Positions 17,701-25,408 of a DNA stretch of 64,000 nucleotides are shown here, piece by piece. A program made the position numbers and the translations under genes. Source of the DNA: Gemmatimonadetes bacterium 2013_60CM_65_52 (lineage in GTDB: Bacteria; Gemmatimonadota; Gemmatimonadetes; Gemmatimonadales; Gemmatimonadaceae). Numbering within the stretch: position 1 is the first letter of the stretch; each line of letters opens with the position of its first letter. Location of the stretch: NCBI GenBank assembly GCA_002215645.1, contig NGFI01000002.1:1-64000 (forward strand), read 5' to 3'. A model generated the notes under the pieces. The model worked only from the letters and a program-made list of their open reading frames with translations. It did no database searches and was not told the origin of the DNA.

Positions 17701-18177
17701 CACCAAGTCTTCATAACTCGCGCTGGCAATGAAGCGAGCTGCACTATGCGCTGACAACTCGAGCATGGCGCCACACACAGCTATGGGTACGTCCAGCGTA
17801 GCAGCGCGGCGCATTGCTGACTGATGACGTTCAAGGCAGAGCGGACTGACGATGCAATCCGCATCGATGAATACCAACCATGGGGCCAAGGCGTACTTTG
17901 CCCCTACATTTCTGAGGCGCGGGCCAGTGTGACCAGTAAACTTGGGGTCCTTCGCGACCGGAACTATACGCACCGATGTGGTCAGATCTAGAATTCCGGA
18001 AGCACCGACCTCGCGCGTCGCCGTCCCCGCCTCATCCACCACAATGACTTCCCAACACTTCGTCGGAAGGCTTTGAGCGGCTAGCGACCGCATCGTGGGT
18101 GCGAGCGGGCCAATGCCCGCGTGCGGGACCACTACAGTTAGGTCCGGCTTTTCTGGCGCCTTAACTGCGCGACTCAT
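14725..18177 (-). CDS. Giant polysaccharide enzyme: three GT2 domains plus NodB deacetylase
   Basis: 1150 aa. GT2 domain 1 (residues about 12-250: LTVVVPHAGIG, FIDADCIV), GT2 domain 2 (about 348-560: CVAVVIPAFNAEETI, QLDADDWL) and GT2 domain 3 (about 600-880: WSVILVARNHRELL, FADGDHIV) each keep a DxD-type metal site. A polysaccharide deacetylase domain follows (about 938-1120) with TFDDG and HGWSHRD motifs and the LHDG end motif. No signal peptide or membrane helices, so it should act in the cytoplasm or at the inner face. It would transfer sugars from nucleotide donors and remove N-acetyl groups, but such a four-domain chain is unusual. ATGA overlap with the upstream 190-aa gene indicates an operon. 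Confidence 0.88.
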   Translation of the reverse strand: MSRAVKAPEKPDLTVVVPHAGIGPLAPTMRSLAAQSLPTKCWEVIVVDEAGTATREVGASGILDLTTSVRIVPVAKDPKFTGHTGPRLRNVGAKYALAPWLVFIDADCIVSPLCLERHQSAMRRAATLDVPIAVCGAMLELSAHSAARFIASASYEDLVGAAIKDWRAAITPEQATFEDFYSANVSVSRQLFEGVAGFNETGFRCHDMEFAYRLSRRGVQFIYDAECAVIHIEHPRVAASRLEQAEGWRQLAAQFPELSDVARQRIQLCERSFERVLRESRNRFKRLTRGLPGSRIGSALICPPGTPEAILTPILDYVPHIRRECRSTRQFYLRLDRNCWDFSVLMPDAAAPCVAVVIPAFNAEETIAQAIDSVLTQTMQAFELIVVDDGSTDRTPSIARRYASAPHVRLITISENVGQARALNRALGIVAAPLILQLDADDWLDRTALEQMVSAMEQHPEAAAAYANPIIHEPDGSVVRARAPIVSAPQDVFEASVPQVPRIYRVEALRELGGWCTDDAAGGRYYEDRWMLGRLARRHTLHHVNVWLYHVRRRPGTLSTAPEAMQAKLAILVTEASRLGCSLSVTVRGRHLKGELVTRRSTPPKLPWSVILVARNHRELLGTTLRSWLESDWLTSESEMIVVDDGSRPSLGVETIFGELLHVMGGVTTGQRVKLVTLPKARGPAAARNWGAALACHSHLMFADGDHIVPPDVMGVHEYYHQVCGAQAIVVGGPFGRRVATHLAASEVRGAWLERLLTVIETQERFSDVASRIALGEDIVFADATTQNVHRSLRDLTFVDNGQLRWAAFYLKYGTDLTPCPHAWLRMGAANLSMPGKLFRLLRGFDERLKSAEDWDIAVRARAASARLIVALECETYHQMHTRTLGRRRADCAARRAFGHHHGDLVADLNERPLQERPPGHEFFQGEMASQAKRRSPWSAGCLVALTFDDGPRPRVTAEVLRLLEDHGARATFFVLGECAQANPDLIRSIVEAGHEIGVHGWSHRDPSSTDAGTLSEEYRHTASVISAITGTWPRFLRPAYGCLMPHVRAAAREAELEPILWTVSTRDWSQNGWRDQVRRVAVAGLAGQVVLLHDGAMEPQDMLTTTKWLLSTIRAGGLNACSLSTFVSLRERMLDSTASGASARSAQVH

Positions 18178-18746
18178 GGATACGGCCTACTTCCACGCCG
18201 GCTGTCGCGAGAGTACGCCTCACTGCGCTCGTATGAACCTTCGCCCGGTCGATGGCGTTGTGGGCCGGATCCGCCTGCCGCGTCATAGTCGCCTAGCTCG
18301 CCCGCTTCGTCCATAGCGCGCACGTATGGCGCCACGTGTGGATACGCGGTTTCGTGAGGATGCGCGTATGGGCCCGTATTCCGTTGACGTGCGGGTGGGA
18401 CAACGTCCCCTCGCGTCATGAATGACGCCTCCGCTGACGAGCCAAAGGCCTCAAGTCCGGGACCGGGCGACAAGTCGTTGTTCGGCTCGAGCACACGCCA
18501 CGTGTCGCCGGGCCTTGCAGGCCCCGGCAATAGCTCGAGGTCGGAAATCCCGACGCGCATGACGGCGAACGGCGCATCGTGCTGACGCCAAGTCCCTCCC
18601 GTGGCCGTGGTGCCCTCCAGTTGGGCAACTAGTTCGCGTCCACCAGCTCCGAGGAGCACAACTCGAAGCCGGTACACGACTCCCTCTGGCGAATCGATAA
18701 AGACAACCACGCCGTCGTCAGCTGATCGAGCGCTCACGCGAAACAT
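18174..18746 (-). CDS. Hypothetical protein upstream of the glycosyltransferase
   Basis: 190 aa. The N-terminal about 110 residues look like a beta-rich domain (VVFIDSPEGVVYRLRVVLLG, then FAVMRVGISDLELLPGPARP). The C-terminal 80 residues are low complexity, rich in Pro, Gly, His, Tyr and Arg, and probably disordered. A GGTGGAG ribosome site lies about 11 bases before the ATG, and the stop overlaps the next ATG (ATGA). No signal peptide. Family not recognised; coupling suggests an accessory role with the glycosyltransferase/deacetylase. Confidence 0.6.
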   Translation of the reverse strand: MFRVSARSADDGVVVFIDSPEGVVYRLRVVLLGAGGRELVAQLEGTTATGGTWRQHDAPFAVMRVGISDLELLPGPARPGDTWRVLEPNNDLSPGPGLEAFGSSAEASFMTRGDVVPPARQRNTGPYAHPHETAYPHVAPYVRAMDEAGELGDYDAAGGSGPQRHRPGEGSYERSEAYSRDSRRGSRPYP

Positions 18747-19316
18747 GTGCTTTTTTCTCCACCAAAGGATTGGCCCGCGAGACTATCTTCGGGCCACGAG
18801 GGGATGCTTCGTCGATCCCATGTAGCCGCCGGGCCGCTTGTCAGCGAGGCAGAGCCTCTCTGCGTCGCGCGCTCACCGATGCTTACCGAATGTCATCGTT
18901 AGGGATGTCAGGTACCTAGGTAGGACTATAGCCGTCCGCGGGCGTGTCGCCGTCCCGGGGCATGTGATCGACATCGGCCCGTGATAGGCGCTCGATTCTC
19001 TCTCCTTGGGCCCGAGCCTCTTGCCTGCCCTTCCCGCCGCCTCCAGTACGTCCATCCAACGGCGAGCGGCAGAGGTTGGGGCCCTCCTTCGATTTGCAGA
19101 CGGGCTTTCCTGCCGTGCACGTCACTTACTCTCGCGTTGCTCTCTTGGCCACTACCCATCGAAGGGCACCCACGTGGCGCGACGTACCTTAGCTCGACGC
19201 TGACACTATAGCCGCTATTTCCTAAGCGCTCGGCCGCATCGGAGCGGCGTGTCAATCCTCTTGCGAGCGGACTCTTCCCGAGTAGACGTTCATGAGCTTG
19301 CGTATGGATTCCACGC
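18747..19316. other. 570-base gap without a supported gene
   Basis: Several open frames of 60-160 codons exist but show biased Arg/Gly/Pro composition typical of chance frames in GC-rich DNA. A minus-strand GTG frame at 18916-19125 has a few Cys-containing stretches but no ribosome site. The gap should include the promoter of the glycosyltransferase operon and the terminator of the 19317 gene, neither of which is clear. Confidence 0.4.
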
Positions 19317-19949
19317 TCACTGAGGCGGCCGCGGTGCAAAGCGCGCCGCGATGATCGGATGCACCTCCCAGCACGTCGTGGCATGCATACCCTGCTTGCC
19401 GCGGGCATCGCAGTTGGGCGAGTGGTGGGCGTCCATGAATAACTGTCCCACTACCTCCACGTACGCTGAGCCAATCTTCGAGCCCTTCCCGCCGGCCGGC
19501 TCCTTGCCCTTTAGGATCTTGGAAAGCAGGAAGGCTCGTACAGCGGTAGCGCTGTCCCGAAGCTCTGGGGACTTCTCGAAGTTCGCCTTCGGATTCGGCA
19601 CCTCTACGATCACCGTGCCGTCTACGCCCGAGTTGGTAGGGGTGAGTTGGATGTGGTAGTCGCAATCGGGGTCGGTGGCTATGAGGCGAATCCAGCCGGA
19701 TACCCGAACGAGCGATCCTTCCTTCAGGCCATTCCCAAGATCGTCTGGGTAGCGCGTATCGCTTTCCTTGCCACCGCTCAGGTCCGGGTCCGGGAGGGCG
19801 GTGATCTCCTCAAGAGTGACGGCGATCGGCTTATTGCGGTTCGCGGGGAGCGAAGTCTTGACGGTCCAACGGCTCACTCCGGGCTTGACGCATTGCCCGT
19901 GTGCGAGAGCGGCATGAACGAGGAGCACAGCTAGAGCGAGGCGGCGCAT
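19317..19949 (-). CDS. Exported hypothetical protein
   Basis: 210 aa from the ATG at 19949, chosen because the protein then starts with a clean signal peptide (MRRLALAVLLVHAALAHGQ). The mature part contains LVRVSGWIRLIATDPDCDYH, a beta-rich segment (GVDGTVIVEVPNP) and a C-terminal PNCDARGKQG...TTCWEVHPI with paired Cys. Similar TxxWEIHP endings occur in small secreted proteins of several phyla, but I cannot name a function. It is expected in the periplasm. The gene stands alone. Confidence 0.6.
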   Translation of the reverse strand: MRRLALAVLLVHAALAHGQCVKPGVSRWTVKTSLPANRNKPIAVTLEEITALPDPDLSGGKESDTRYPDDLGNGLKEGSLVRVSGWIRLIATDPDCDYHIQLTPTNSGVDGTVIVEVPNPKANFEKSPELRDSATAVRAFLLSKILKGKEPAGGKGSKIGSAYVEVVGQLFMDAHHSPNCDARGKQGMHATTCWEVHPIIAARFAPRPPQ

Positions 19950-20030
19950 GGCAGTGTCCGGCGCGAGTGGTCTGCTGCAACATCGCAATCGTGTCCGCCC
20001 AACATGCAACACGCTGGACCAAAATGCACG

Positions 20031-20046
20031 CTTAAGAAATCTTAAG
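20031..20046. promoter_or_regulatory. Perfect palindrome CTTAAGA-AA-TCTTAAG
   Basis: An AT-rich 16-base perfect inverted repeat in a GC-rich setting, between the divergent 19317 and 20306 genes. Related AT-rich strings occur at 20091, 26663 and 31364, each upstream of a plus-strand gene. It looks like a repressor operator. Confidence 0.45.
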
Positions 20047-20090
20047 GCATGCGTTTGCCATCCGTGCGGAGGCACTTCCGTACACGACGC

Positions 20091-20110
20091 TGAGAATTCT
20101 CTAAGAATTC
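20091..20110. promoter_or_regulatory. TGAGAATTCTCTAAGAATTC motif, copy 1
   Basis: The 20-base string is identical to one at 31365-31384, 11 kb away. It lies about 200 bases before the DUF2235 gene. See the finding on this motif family. Confidence 0.45.
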
Positions 20111-20305
20111 GAAGGCAATCGTCAGGGACTCTTGCGTCTCCGTACATGGTGAGGTACCCTCGCGAGTACCTTGGGGTGCCTCTCTGCCAGCAATGCTTCG
20201 ACCGTCAGTCTGCAGTGCAGTGTAGCGCAGCGAGCGATGGCCGCCATGCCGCTGCTTATCGGAGAGGGCGCTTGTCGTTCCACGCCAGCCACTGAGTAGG
20301 TAAGA

Positions 20306-21385
20306 GTGAAGCGACTCGCCATTTGCGCTGACGGCACCTGGAACGTTCGGGACCAGGTTGACAAGACCACCGGCCTCCGGCGTCCCACGAACGTGACCAA
20401 GGTGGCGAGGGCCATCCTCACGCGAGGAGGTGCAGGCGATACGGCAGTGACTCAGATCGTCGTTTATCACGAGGGCATCGGCACGGGAAGTGGCCTCGAT
20501 AAGTACACGGGCGGTGCCTTCGGCGATGGCATCGAGGCTAATATCCGCGACCTGTACCGCTCGATCGTCTACAACTTTGACGCGGGCGATGAGCTCTTCT
20601 TCTTCGGCTTCAGCCGAGGCGCGTTCACCGTGCGGGCGCTCATCGGGTTCATGAACGCGGTCGGCATTCTTCAGAAGGGCGATGACTACTGGCTCCCCGA
20701 ACTGTACGGCTGCTACCAGCAGGGCAAGAGACCGGGATCACCCGAGTGGGCTAATGCCATGCGTGGTCTTGAGCACCCAGTGTTGCCCTGCCCCTCAATC
20801 AAGTTCGTGGGTGTATGGGATACGGTTGGAGCACTCGGCGCGCCCGGCTTTCTCGGACAGCTACTCAAGCGGGACAAGTATGCCTACCTCGACGTCTCCT
20901 TGAACGAGCATATCGAACACGCCTATCAGGCCCTTGCTGTCAACGAGCGTCGAAAGCCGTTTGCGCCGAGTATCTGGGTGCGCCCCAATGGATGGGACGG
21001 CACGATCGAGCAGGCTTGGTTCCCCGGCTTCCATTCTGACGTTGGCGGCGGAGAGCATCGGGACGGGCTCGCCAATCAAGCGCTCCATTGGATCGTCGAC
21101 AGAGCCGAGAAACACGGGCTCGCCTTCGACGGCGAGTTTCTGAGCTACTATAAGCCGTGCTACAACGGTGACATGCACGACTCGATGTCCAACATGTATC
21201 GCGTACTCGGCCCAATCGACCGGACCATGGGTCTAGGAGCCGCTGAACTACCTCATACATGTGCGGTCGATAGAATGAATGATCCGACCTGTCAGTACTC
21301 TCACGAAGGCTTGACGCAGCTGATTGCTGCGCACCCGGGGCAGATGTACGAGACGACTCGGCTGCCAACTCGATCCACCTGCTAA
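20306..21385 (+). CDS. DUF2235 alpha/beta-hydrolase (T6SS Tle1-like phospholipase fold)
   Basis: 359 aa with a GTG start. The opening MKRLAICADGTWN is the DUF2235 signature (CDGTWN). The nucleophile elbow is FFGFSRGAF (GxSxG). GVWDTVGALG (Asp) and WFPGFHSDVGGG (His) complete a catalytic triad. Members include the Tle1 phospholipase effectors and many intracellular hydrolases of unknown substrate. No VgrG, PAAR or Hcp gene is nearby and there is no signal peptide, so a secretion-effector role is not supported here. The extreme C-terminus (after about residue 340) differs from the family pattern. Confidence 0.85.
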   Translation: MKRLAICADGTWNVRDQVDKTTGLRRPTNVTKVARAILTRGGAGDTAVTQIVVYHEGIGTGSGLDKYTGGAFGDGIEANIRDLYRSIVYNFDAGDELFFFGFSRGAFTVRALIGFMNAVGILQKGDDYWLPELYGCYQQGKRPGSPEWANAMRGLEHPVLPCPSIKFVGVWDTVGALGAPGFLGQLLKRDKYAYLDVSLNEHIEHAYQALAVNERRKPFAPSIWVRPNGWDGTIEQAWFPGFHSDVGGGEHRDGLANQALHWIVDRAEKHGLAFDGEFLSYYKPCYNGDMHDSMSNMYRVLGPIDRTMGLGAAELPHTCAVDRMNDPTCQYSHEGLTQLIAAHPGQMYETTRLPTRSTC

Positions 21386-21545
21386 ACGAACAGAGTCACT
21401 GGCTTGGCATCGCTCTCACCAGTCCTCCGCCGAGCGCCCGGTATCAGTTCAACTAATGGTGCAGTCTAGGCACTCTAGCGCCTGGCCCGGCGTTGAAATG
21501 ATGCGGGCATCGCCCGGCCAGGCGACTAGGATGCCCGCATGTGCT

Positions 21546-21836
21546 TCATTCGCGCACCGCCTCGAACTCGCCGGCGTGGGGCCGGCGCCTAGCGTTCGCT
21601 GTGACCGCGCTAACGAGCAACGCGAGCACCGGTAGCTCAGCGATCGGCACGAGCACCGCTGCCGAAGACTCGTCCATGGCTCCGGGACCATGACGCGCCA
21701 GCTCAAGCAAGGCGAGCCCGCTGTTATCCTCAGGCACTGTCACAACGCCTGACCACCAGGCGCCGGTGTCGACCTGGACGCTCGCCAGTGTTGTCAACTG
21801 TGATGGCTCGGCTTCGAGAATGCGCGCCTGAGACAT
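21546..21836 (-). CDS. Small hypothetical protein (96 aa)
   Basis: A clear AGAGGAG ribosome site 5 bases before the ATG supports a real gene. The product begins MSQARILEAEPSQLTTLASV and has an acidic beta-rich first half and a hydrophobic stretch (LVPIAELPVLALLVSAVTAN) near the C-terminus that may be a membrane or core helix. Family unknown. Confidence 0.6.
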   Translation of the reverse strand: MSQARILEAEPSQLTTLASVQVDTGAWWSGVVTVPEDNSGLALLELARHGPGAMDESSAAVLVPIAELPVLALLVSAVTANARRRPHAGEFEAVRE

Positions 21837-21961
21837 AAAAACTCCTCTGGATTCGGATGGAGCTCTAGTCTGTTCGTTGCGCGGCCGTTACGCCGTCACG
21901 TGGTGGGCAACGAAAGTTCGGTGTTGGCGCCATTCGCTGAAATCCACGAGAGCCCCTCTAC

Positions 21962-21993
21962 AAAAAAAGGGCCGGCACGTGTGCCGACCCTTT
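21962..21993 (-). terminator. Rho-independent terminator
   Basis: The stem GGGCCGGCAC / GTGCCGACCC (one mismatch) is flanked on the minus strand by a run of seven T. It lies about 35 bases after the stop of the small gene at 22026. Confidence 0.75.
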
Positions 21994-22025
21994 CAATTAA
22001 TTAGTAATCACGCGTGGGACGAGAA

Positions 22026-22253
22026 CTACGCGCCGTTCTCGTCCAATTGCTGTTTGCGAAGTTCTGTGGCGATGATGTGCGTGGCCCGGTTTATGACGAC
22101 CAAGAGCTGAAGAGCCTTTCGCACCGATGGGAGTATGCTCTTCACAATGTGCTTCCTCGTCTTCACGATCTCCTTGTACGCTTTGCGAGCATTCTTGGGG
22201 CAGTCGCAAGTGCCCGTGTGTTTTCTTTTTGGCATGAAAGCATTCTCTGCCAT
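22026..22253 (-). CDS. Small basic protein (75 aa)
   Basis: MAENAFMPKRKHTGTCDCPK followed by a Lys/Arg-rich helical stretch (KAYKEIVKTRKHIVKSILPS) and a second helix with VVINRATHIIATELRK. An internal Met at residue 7 is an alternative start. The paired Cys and basic charge suggest nucleic-acid contact. A strong terminator follows. No family recognised. Confidence 0.55.
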   Translation of the reverse strand: MAENAFMPKRKHTGTCDCPKNARKAYKEIVKTRKHIVKSILPSVRKALQLLVVINRATHIIATELRKQQLDENGA

Positions 22254-22317
22254 TCAACGCTCGAGTCAGAGAGTGTCTTTCATGCCGGAGGTGACAAGGG
22301 TGCTTCACCAAGTCAAG

Positions 22318-22515
22318 CTACGGCCTCTTTGCCTTGAGTGCATTGAGGAGGGCACAGATCGCGACAGCCTGCTTCTCGGCGTCTTCCTGAGTGCGTTTCG
22401 TTCGTGTGCCATAGTAGACGCAGTGAACAAAACCACTGCGACTATGCCGGACGTTGATGGCGCGGTTCGCAATGTTCGGGACAACCTTCCGCGAACCGCG
22501 CCCAGATTCGTGCAG
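22318..22515 (-). CDS. Possible small protein with non-ATG start
   Basis: A frame with protein-like composition ends NVRHSRSGFVHCVYYGTRTK, then RTQEDAEKQAVAICALLNAL and KAKRP. The first candidate start is CTG at 22515, and no ATG or GTG lies in frame after the upstream stop. It is either a short gene with a weak start, the end of a broken gene, or chance. It lies directly upstream of the 22026 gene on the same strand. Confidence 0.35.
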   Translation of the reverse strand: MHESGRGSRKVVPNIANRAINVRHSRSGFVHCVYYGTRTKRTQEDAEKQAVAICALLNALKAKRP

Positions 22516-22756
22516 TCTAGGTACGCAGCTTGGCGGGCAACATGATCATTTGACGGTTTCAGGATTACCTTCCGCAGCTTCAGAGTGAGGAAGGGCTCGT
22601 TCAAGATATTCTAGCGGTCAGCTGGGCATAAGCAGCCCTCGGCCTGTGGCGTACGGTGTGCTTCATCCGGCACGATCGGCACCCTTACCCCTTCGTTGAG
22701 ACTCGATAGACTGGAGCTGGAAGGAAAGGCGCGATTGGACCCTCGCTTCTCCTTCC

Positions 22757-22803
22757 AGACGCCGCGCCGGAACCGATACACGGTTCTTGCGCGGCGTCTT
22801 TTT
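22757..22803 (+). terminator. Rho-independent terminator of an unassigned transcript
   Basis: AGACGCCGCGC / GCGCGGCGTCT forms an 11-bp perfect stem, extended by CCGGAACCG/CGGTTCTTG inside and followed by TTTTT on the plus strand. No coding gene precedes it on that strand within 350 bases, so it may end a small RNA. Confidence 0.65.
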
Positions 22804-22943
22804 GTGCAAGTAGAACGGGACATTGCTCGGACTCATGCCGCCTCCGGCATGAGTTGCTCCCTTCGAGGCTTTCACGCCCTTTGATAGGGTAGACCTGGAC
22901 TGCGACGGCCCCGCCGTCTCGCAGCCGATCTTTCACCAAACGC

Positions 22944-22986
22944 AAGCCGCACTCGCCCCGAGTCATTTCGGTGCTCGGTGCGGCTT
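22944..22986 (+). other. Hairpin just upstream of the AraC-type gene
   Basis: AAGCCGCAC / GTGCGGCTT (9-bp stem) ends 25 bases before the ATG at 23012. It lacks a T-run, so it is more likely a leader hairpin than a terminator. Confidence 0.35.
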
Positions 22987-23011
22987 CTCGTTACCCATCC
23001 CGGAGGAAGCT

Positions 23012-23920
23012 ATGTATGAGTACCAACCGCCGAGCAAACGCAAGCGGGGAGTGAGGTTCGCTCGCCCTGAAGTACGAAGGGAGATCCATCTCAAGGGAAA
23101 TGTCGTGACGCTACTCGAACCGGCTCTTCGAGAGCTGGTCACCGTCGCCACCGGGGAAGTGTTCACCTCGGTCCATGCGGACAGTTTCGAGGCGGCGAGG
23201 GTCGCACTGGAGGATCTGAACGTCGCCGCAGTGCTCGTCTCACCAGCGGCCCTAGGCCAGGCGCAGACGAGTGATCTCGCGAGACTCCTCGCACGGCATC
23301 CGGGCGTGCTTCCTGTGGCCGTGATACAGCGTCACGGACCCGGGATCAGTGAACGAATCCTTGCCCTCGGACGCTGTGGTGTCAGCAAGGTGGTTGACCT
23401 CGATTCGTCGAGCGGATGCAATCTCTTGCGGGCAACCATTGAGGAGAGCGGTGGGGTCCTCACCAGGCGAATCGCATGCGCCTTGGAAGGAGAGCTCAGA
23501 GTTGCCAGTGACGCGTCCCGAAAACTCTTCTCGCTTCTCATCCGGTACGCTCCAACCCATCCGACCGTCGGCGAGTTTGCCGAGATTCTTGGAACGAACG
23601 CAAACACCCTCAGTTCGCGCTTCTACCGCGCTGGCCTCCCCTCACCGAAGCAGTATGTAGCGCACATGCGCCTGCTGTATGCCGCCGCCTATCTCGAGTC
23701 GCCTGCCCTGTCGATCGGAGGCGTGGCGCATCGTCTGGAGTATTCCTCGCCGCAAAGCTTTTCACGACACGTTCGCACGGAACTCGGCATGACAGCGAGT
23801 GCATTCCGAGATCGCGGGTTTGAAGCGATGCGTGAGGACTATGTTGCCCGTCTGATAAGAAACCACACGGATGCCCTGGGACGGTTTGATCCGTTCGGCG
23901 CAGAGCAGCATCGACCATAG
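23012..23920 (+). CDS. AraC-family regulator with an atypical N-terminus
   Basis: 302 aa, GGAGGAAG ribosome site 4 bases before the ATG. The C-terminal residues about 195-290 contain two helix-turn-helix units of the AraC type (FAEILGTNANTLSSRFYRAG; then IGGVAHRLEYSSPQSFSRHV and the closing LGMTASAFRDRG). The N-terminal 170 residues resemble a response-regulator-like alpha/beta fold (VLVSPAALGQAQ, PVAVIQRHG) but lack clear phospho-acceptor geometry. It is probably a transcription factor whose target may be neighbouring island genes. A strong terminator follows. Confidence 0.8.
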   Translation: MYEYQPPSKRKRGVRFARPEVRREIHLKGNVVTLLEPALRELVTVATGEVFTSVHADSFEAARVALEDLNVAAVLVSPAALGQAQTSDLARLLARHPGVLPVAVIQRHGPGISERILALGRCGVSKVVDLDSSSGCNLLRATIEESGGVLTRRIACALEGELRVASDASRKLFSLLIRYAPTHPTVGEFAEILGTNANTLSSRFYRAGLPSPKQYVAHMRLLYAAAYLESPALSIGGVAHRLEYSSPQSFSRHVRTELGMTASAFRDRGFEAMREDYVARLIRNHTDALGRFDPFGAEQHRP

Positions 23921-23928
23921 AGCCTTAT

Positions 23929-23954
23929 GCCAGCGAGAAGTCGCTGGCTTTTTT
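23929..23954 (+). terminator. Rho-independent terminator of the AraC-type gene
   Basis: GCCAGCGA-GAAG-TCGCTGGC, a perfect 8-bp stem, followed by TTTTTT. Confidence 0.9.
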
Positions 23955-24320
23955 CTATGTTTGTTCGTCGCTGGCCGGCACGCACTCCGCTTCCAGGCGC
24001 TGGACGATTTCTCGTAGGCGTTTGGCCTGGACGGCCGATCGTGCGTCTTGGCGAACGTATTGGACAAGCAGCCGCAGGGCAGCGTCTACATCCGCCTTCG
24101 AGACGTCTGGGCGGGAGACGCCCTCTTTCTGTGCCGCAACATACCAGGCCACAAGCTTCCCACGTGTGGCCGGATGCGGAGAGCTCCCGTTTAGGAGGAC
24201 ATGCAGTCCACTCGGACTCATGCCGATCTCCTCCGCCACAGCGCGAATCGAGGTCTCATCGACGCGCCGTCGGACAGCCTCCCGCAAGGATTTGATACTA
24301 AACGTCCCCTTACTCGGCAT
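23955..24320 (-). CDS. Helix-turn-helix protein (121 aa)
   Basis: The N-terminal about 60 residues form an HTH (LREAVRRRVDETSIRAVAEE, IGMSPSGLHVLLNGSSPHPA), the pattern seen in XRE-like regulators. The C-terminal half is helical (a leucine/charged repeat from VDAALRLLVQYVRQ) and probably mediates dimerisation. It is convergent with the AraC-type gene, its 3' end abutting the terminator. Confidence 0.7.
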   Translation of the reverse strand: MPSKGTFSIKSLREAVRRRVDETSIRAVAEEIGMSPSGLHVLLNGSSPHPATRGKLVAWYVAAQKEGVSRPDVSKADVDAALRLLVQYVRQDARSAVQAKRLREIVQRLEAECVPASDEQT

Positions 24321-24476
24321 TGACGGCCGCGAAGGGGGTTCTTACGTTGTGTCCGTTATTTTGTCCGTTTCTAGCTGGAGTACACTGGTGAGGTTAGCCG
24401 CAAGACCGCCTCTCGCGCAATCGGCCGCTGACCCTTGCCGTTGCGCCCCCTCTCTTTCCCACCGAGGAAAAATCAC

Positions 24477-24869
24477 ATGACTCGACGAGTTTTTACCGTG
24501 CTTGCCCTCATTCTAGCCGTCGCTCTTGGCTGCAGCCTATCCGTCAAGCCGGCGACGGCGGCGAGACCCGTGGCCGCCGGCTCCATGGAGCGCGCCATGA
24601 GAGCAGCCGTGGCTGCGGCATCGGCGACTAACTGGGTGACGAAAACCGTCTCCCCGGAGACCGGCTACATCCTCGCCGAGCGCGAGGAGCGTGTGACAGG
24701 CCGCGGAGATCGGCCGGATGCCTACAAGCTCGAGGTGACGATCCCGTCGGGCGGCGCGGGATCGATAAGCGTGAAGGTGACTCCACCTCCCGGAATCATG
24801 GGCGGTGAAAGTCCCTCGAGCATGGTGGCGAAGTTCCTTGATGCTTTCGAACAGGCGCTGCGCAAATGA
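24477..24869 (+). CDS. Putative lipoprotein (130 aa)
   Basis: Signal sequence MTRRVFTVLALILAVALGCS with a lipobox-like ALGC, then a Thr/Ala-rich domain with no known motif. A GAGG ribosome site lies 9 bases upstream. The stop overlaps the ATG of the next lipoprotein gene (ATGA), so the two are co-translated. No family recognised. Confidence 0.65.
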   Translation: MTRRVFTVLALILAVALGCSLSVKPATAARPVAAGSMERAMRAAVAAASATNWVTKTVSPETGYILAEREERVTGRGDRPDAYKLEVTIPSGGAGSISVKVTPPPGIMGGESPSSMVAKFLDAFEQALRK

Positions 24870-25342
24870 GCCGCCAACTGATTCTGTCTCGCCACGAGCG
24901 GCGCTGGCGTCCGGCGGCGATGGTCAGCATGGCCGCCATTCTATTCCTCATCACCGCCTGCGGCGGCTCGTCCGACGGTCCCACGGGATCGAGCGGAGGG
25001 CACGTCCTGATGATCGATGTATCGCTAATCAGCAGCACGAGCCCTACGCCGATTCAAGGAGCGGAGCTCCTCGTTGACGATGCCCGGGTTGGGCAGGCCT
25101 TTGCCAGCACGGCGGGCAGTGAGAACGTGCGTCTCGCTCAGGACATCACTTTTGCAAGTGCCGGTAGCCATCGAGTAGCTGTTCGTGTCACGCAACAGCG
25201 CTTCACTTCCGTGATCTACAACATCGTCGGTATGGCGGTAGCCAGTAATGCAGGGGCTGGAGCCGTCGTTTCGAAGGCTTTTCCGACGACTGCCACCCTG
25301 AAGGCTGGCGAGCAGGTGGAAATCACCGTGAACGTGCCGTAA
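24866..25342 (+). CDS. Putative lipoprotein (158 aa)
   Basis: MAAILFLITACGGSSDGPTG gives a clear lipobox (ITAC) with a Gly/Ser tether, starting at about residue 30. The mature part has beta-strand repeats (VRLAQDITFASAGSHRVAVR) reminiscent of an Ig-like or PEGA-like fold. It is coupled to the previous gene and followed 66 bases later by a VirD4-like ATPase. Confidence 0.7.
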   Translation: MSRQLILSRHERRWRPAAMVSMAAILFLITACGGSSDGPTGSSGGHVLMIDVSLISSTSPTPIQGAELLVDDARVGQAFASTAGSENVRLAQDITFASAGSHRVAVRVTQQRFTSVIYNIVGMAVASNAGAGAVVSKAFPTTATLKAGEQVEITVNVP

Positions 25343-25408
25343 AGGGTGCCCAGAGTGACGCAAATGGCCGCCTTCAGTTCGTCGGCCTGATCCTGCACAA
25401 TCGCTCGT

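Noticed and set aside
20306-21385. DUF2235 gene as a type VI secretion effector
   Set aside because: No VgrG, PAAR, Hcp or immunity gene is adjacent; the fold alone does not imply secretion.
22611-22875. Two short overlapping minus-strand frames in the hairpin-rich gap
   Set aside because: They cross a strong terminator stem and have Arg/Ser-rich composition without a ribosome site.
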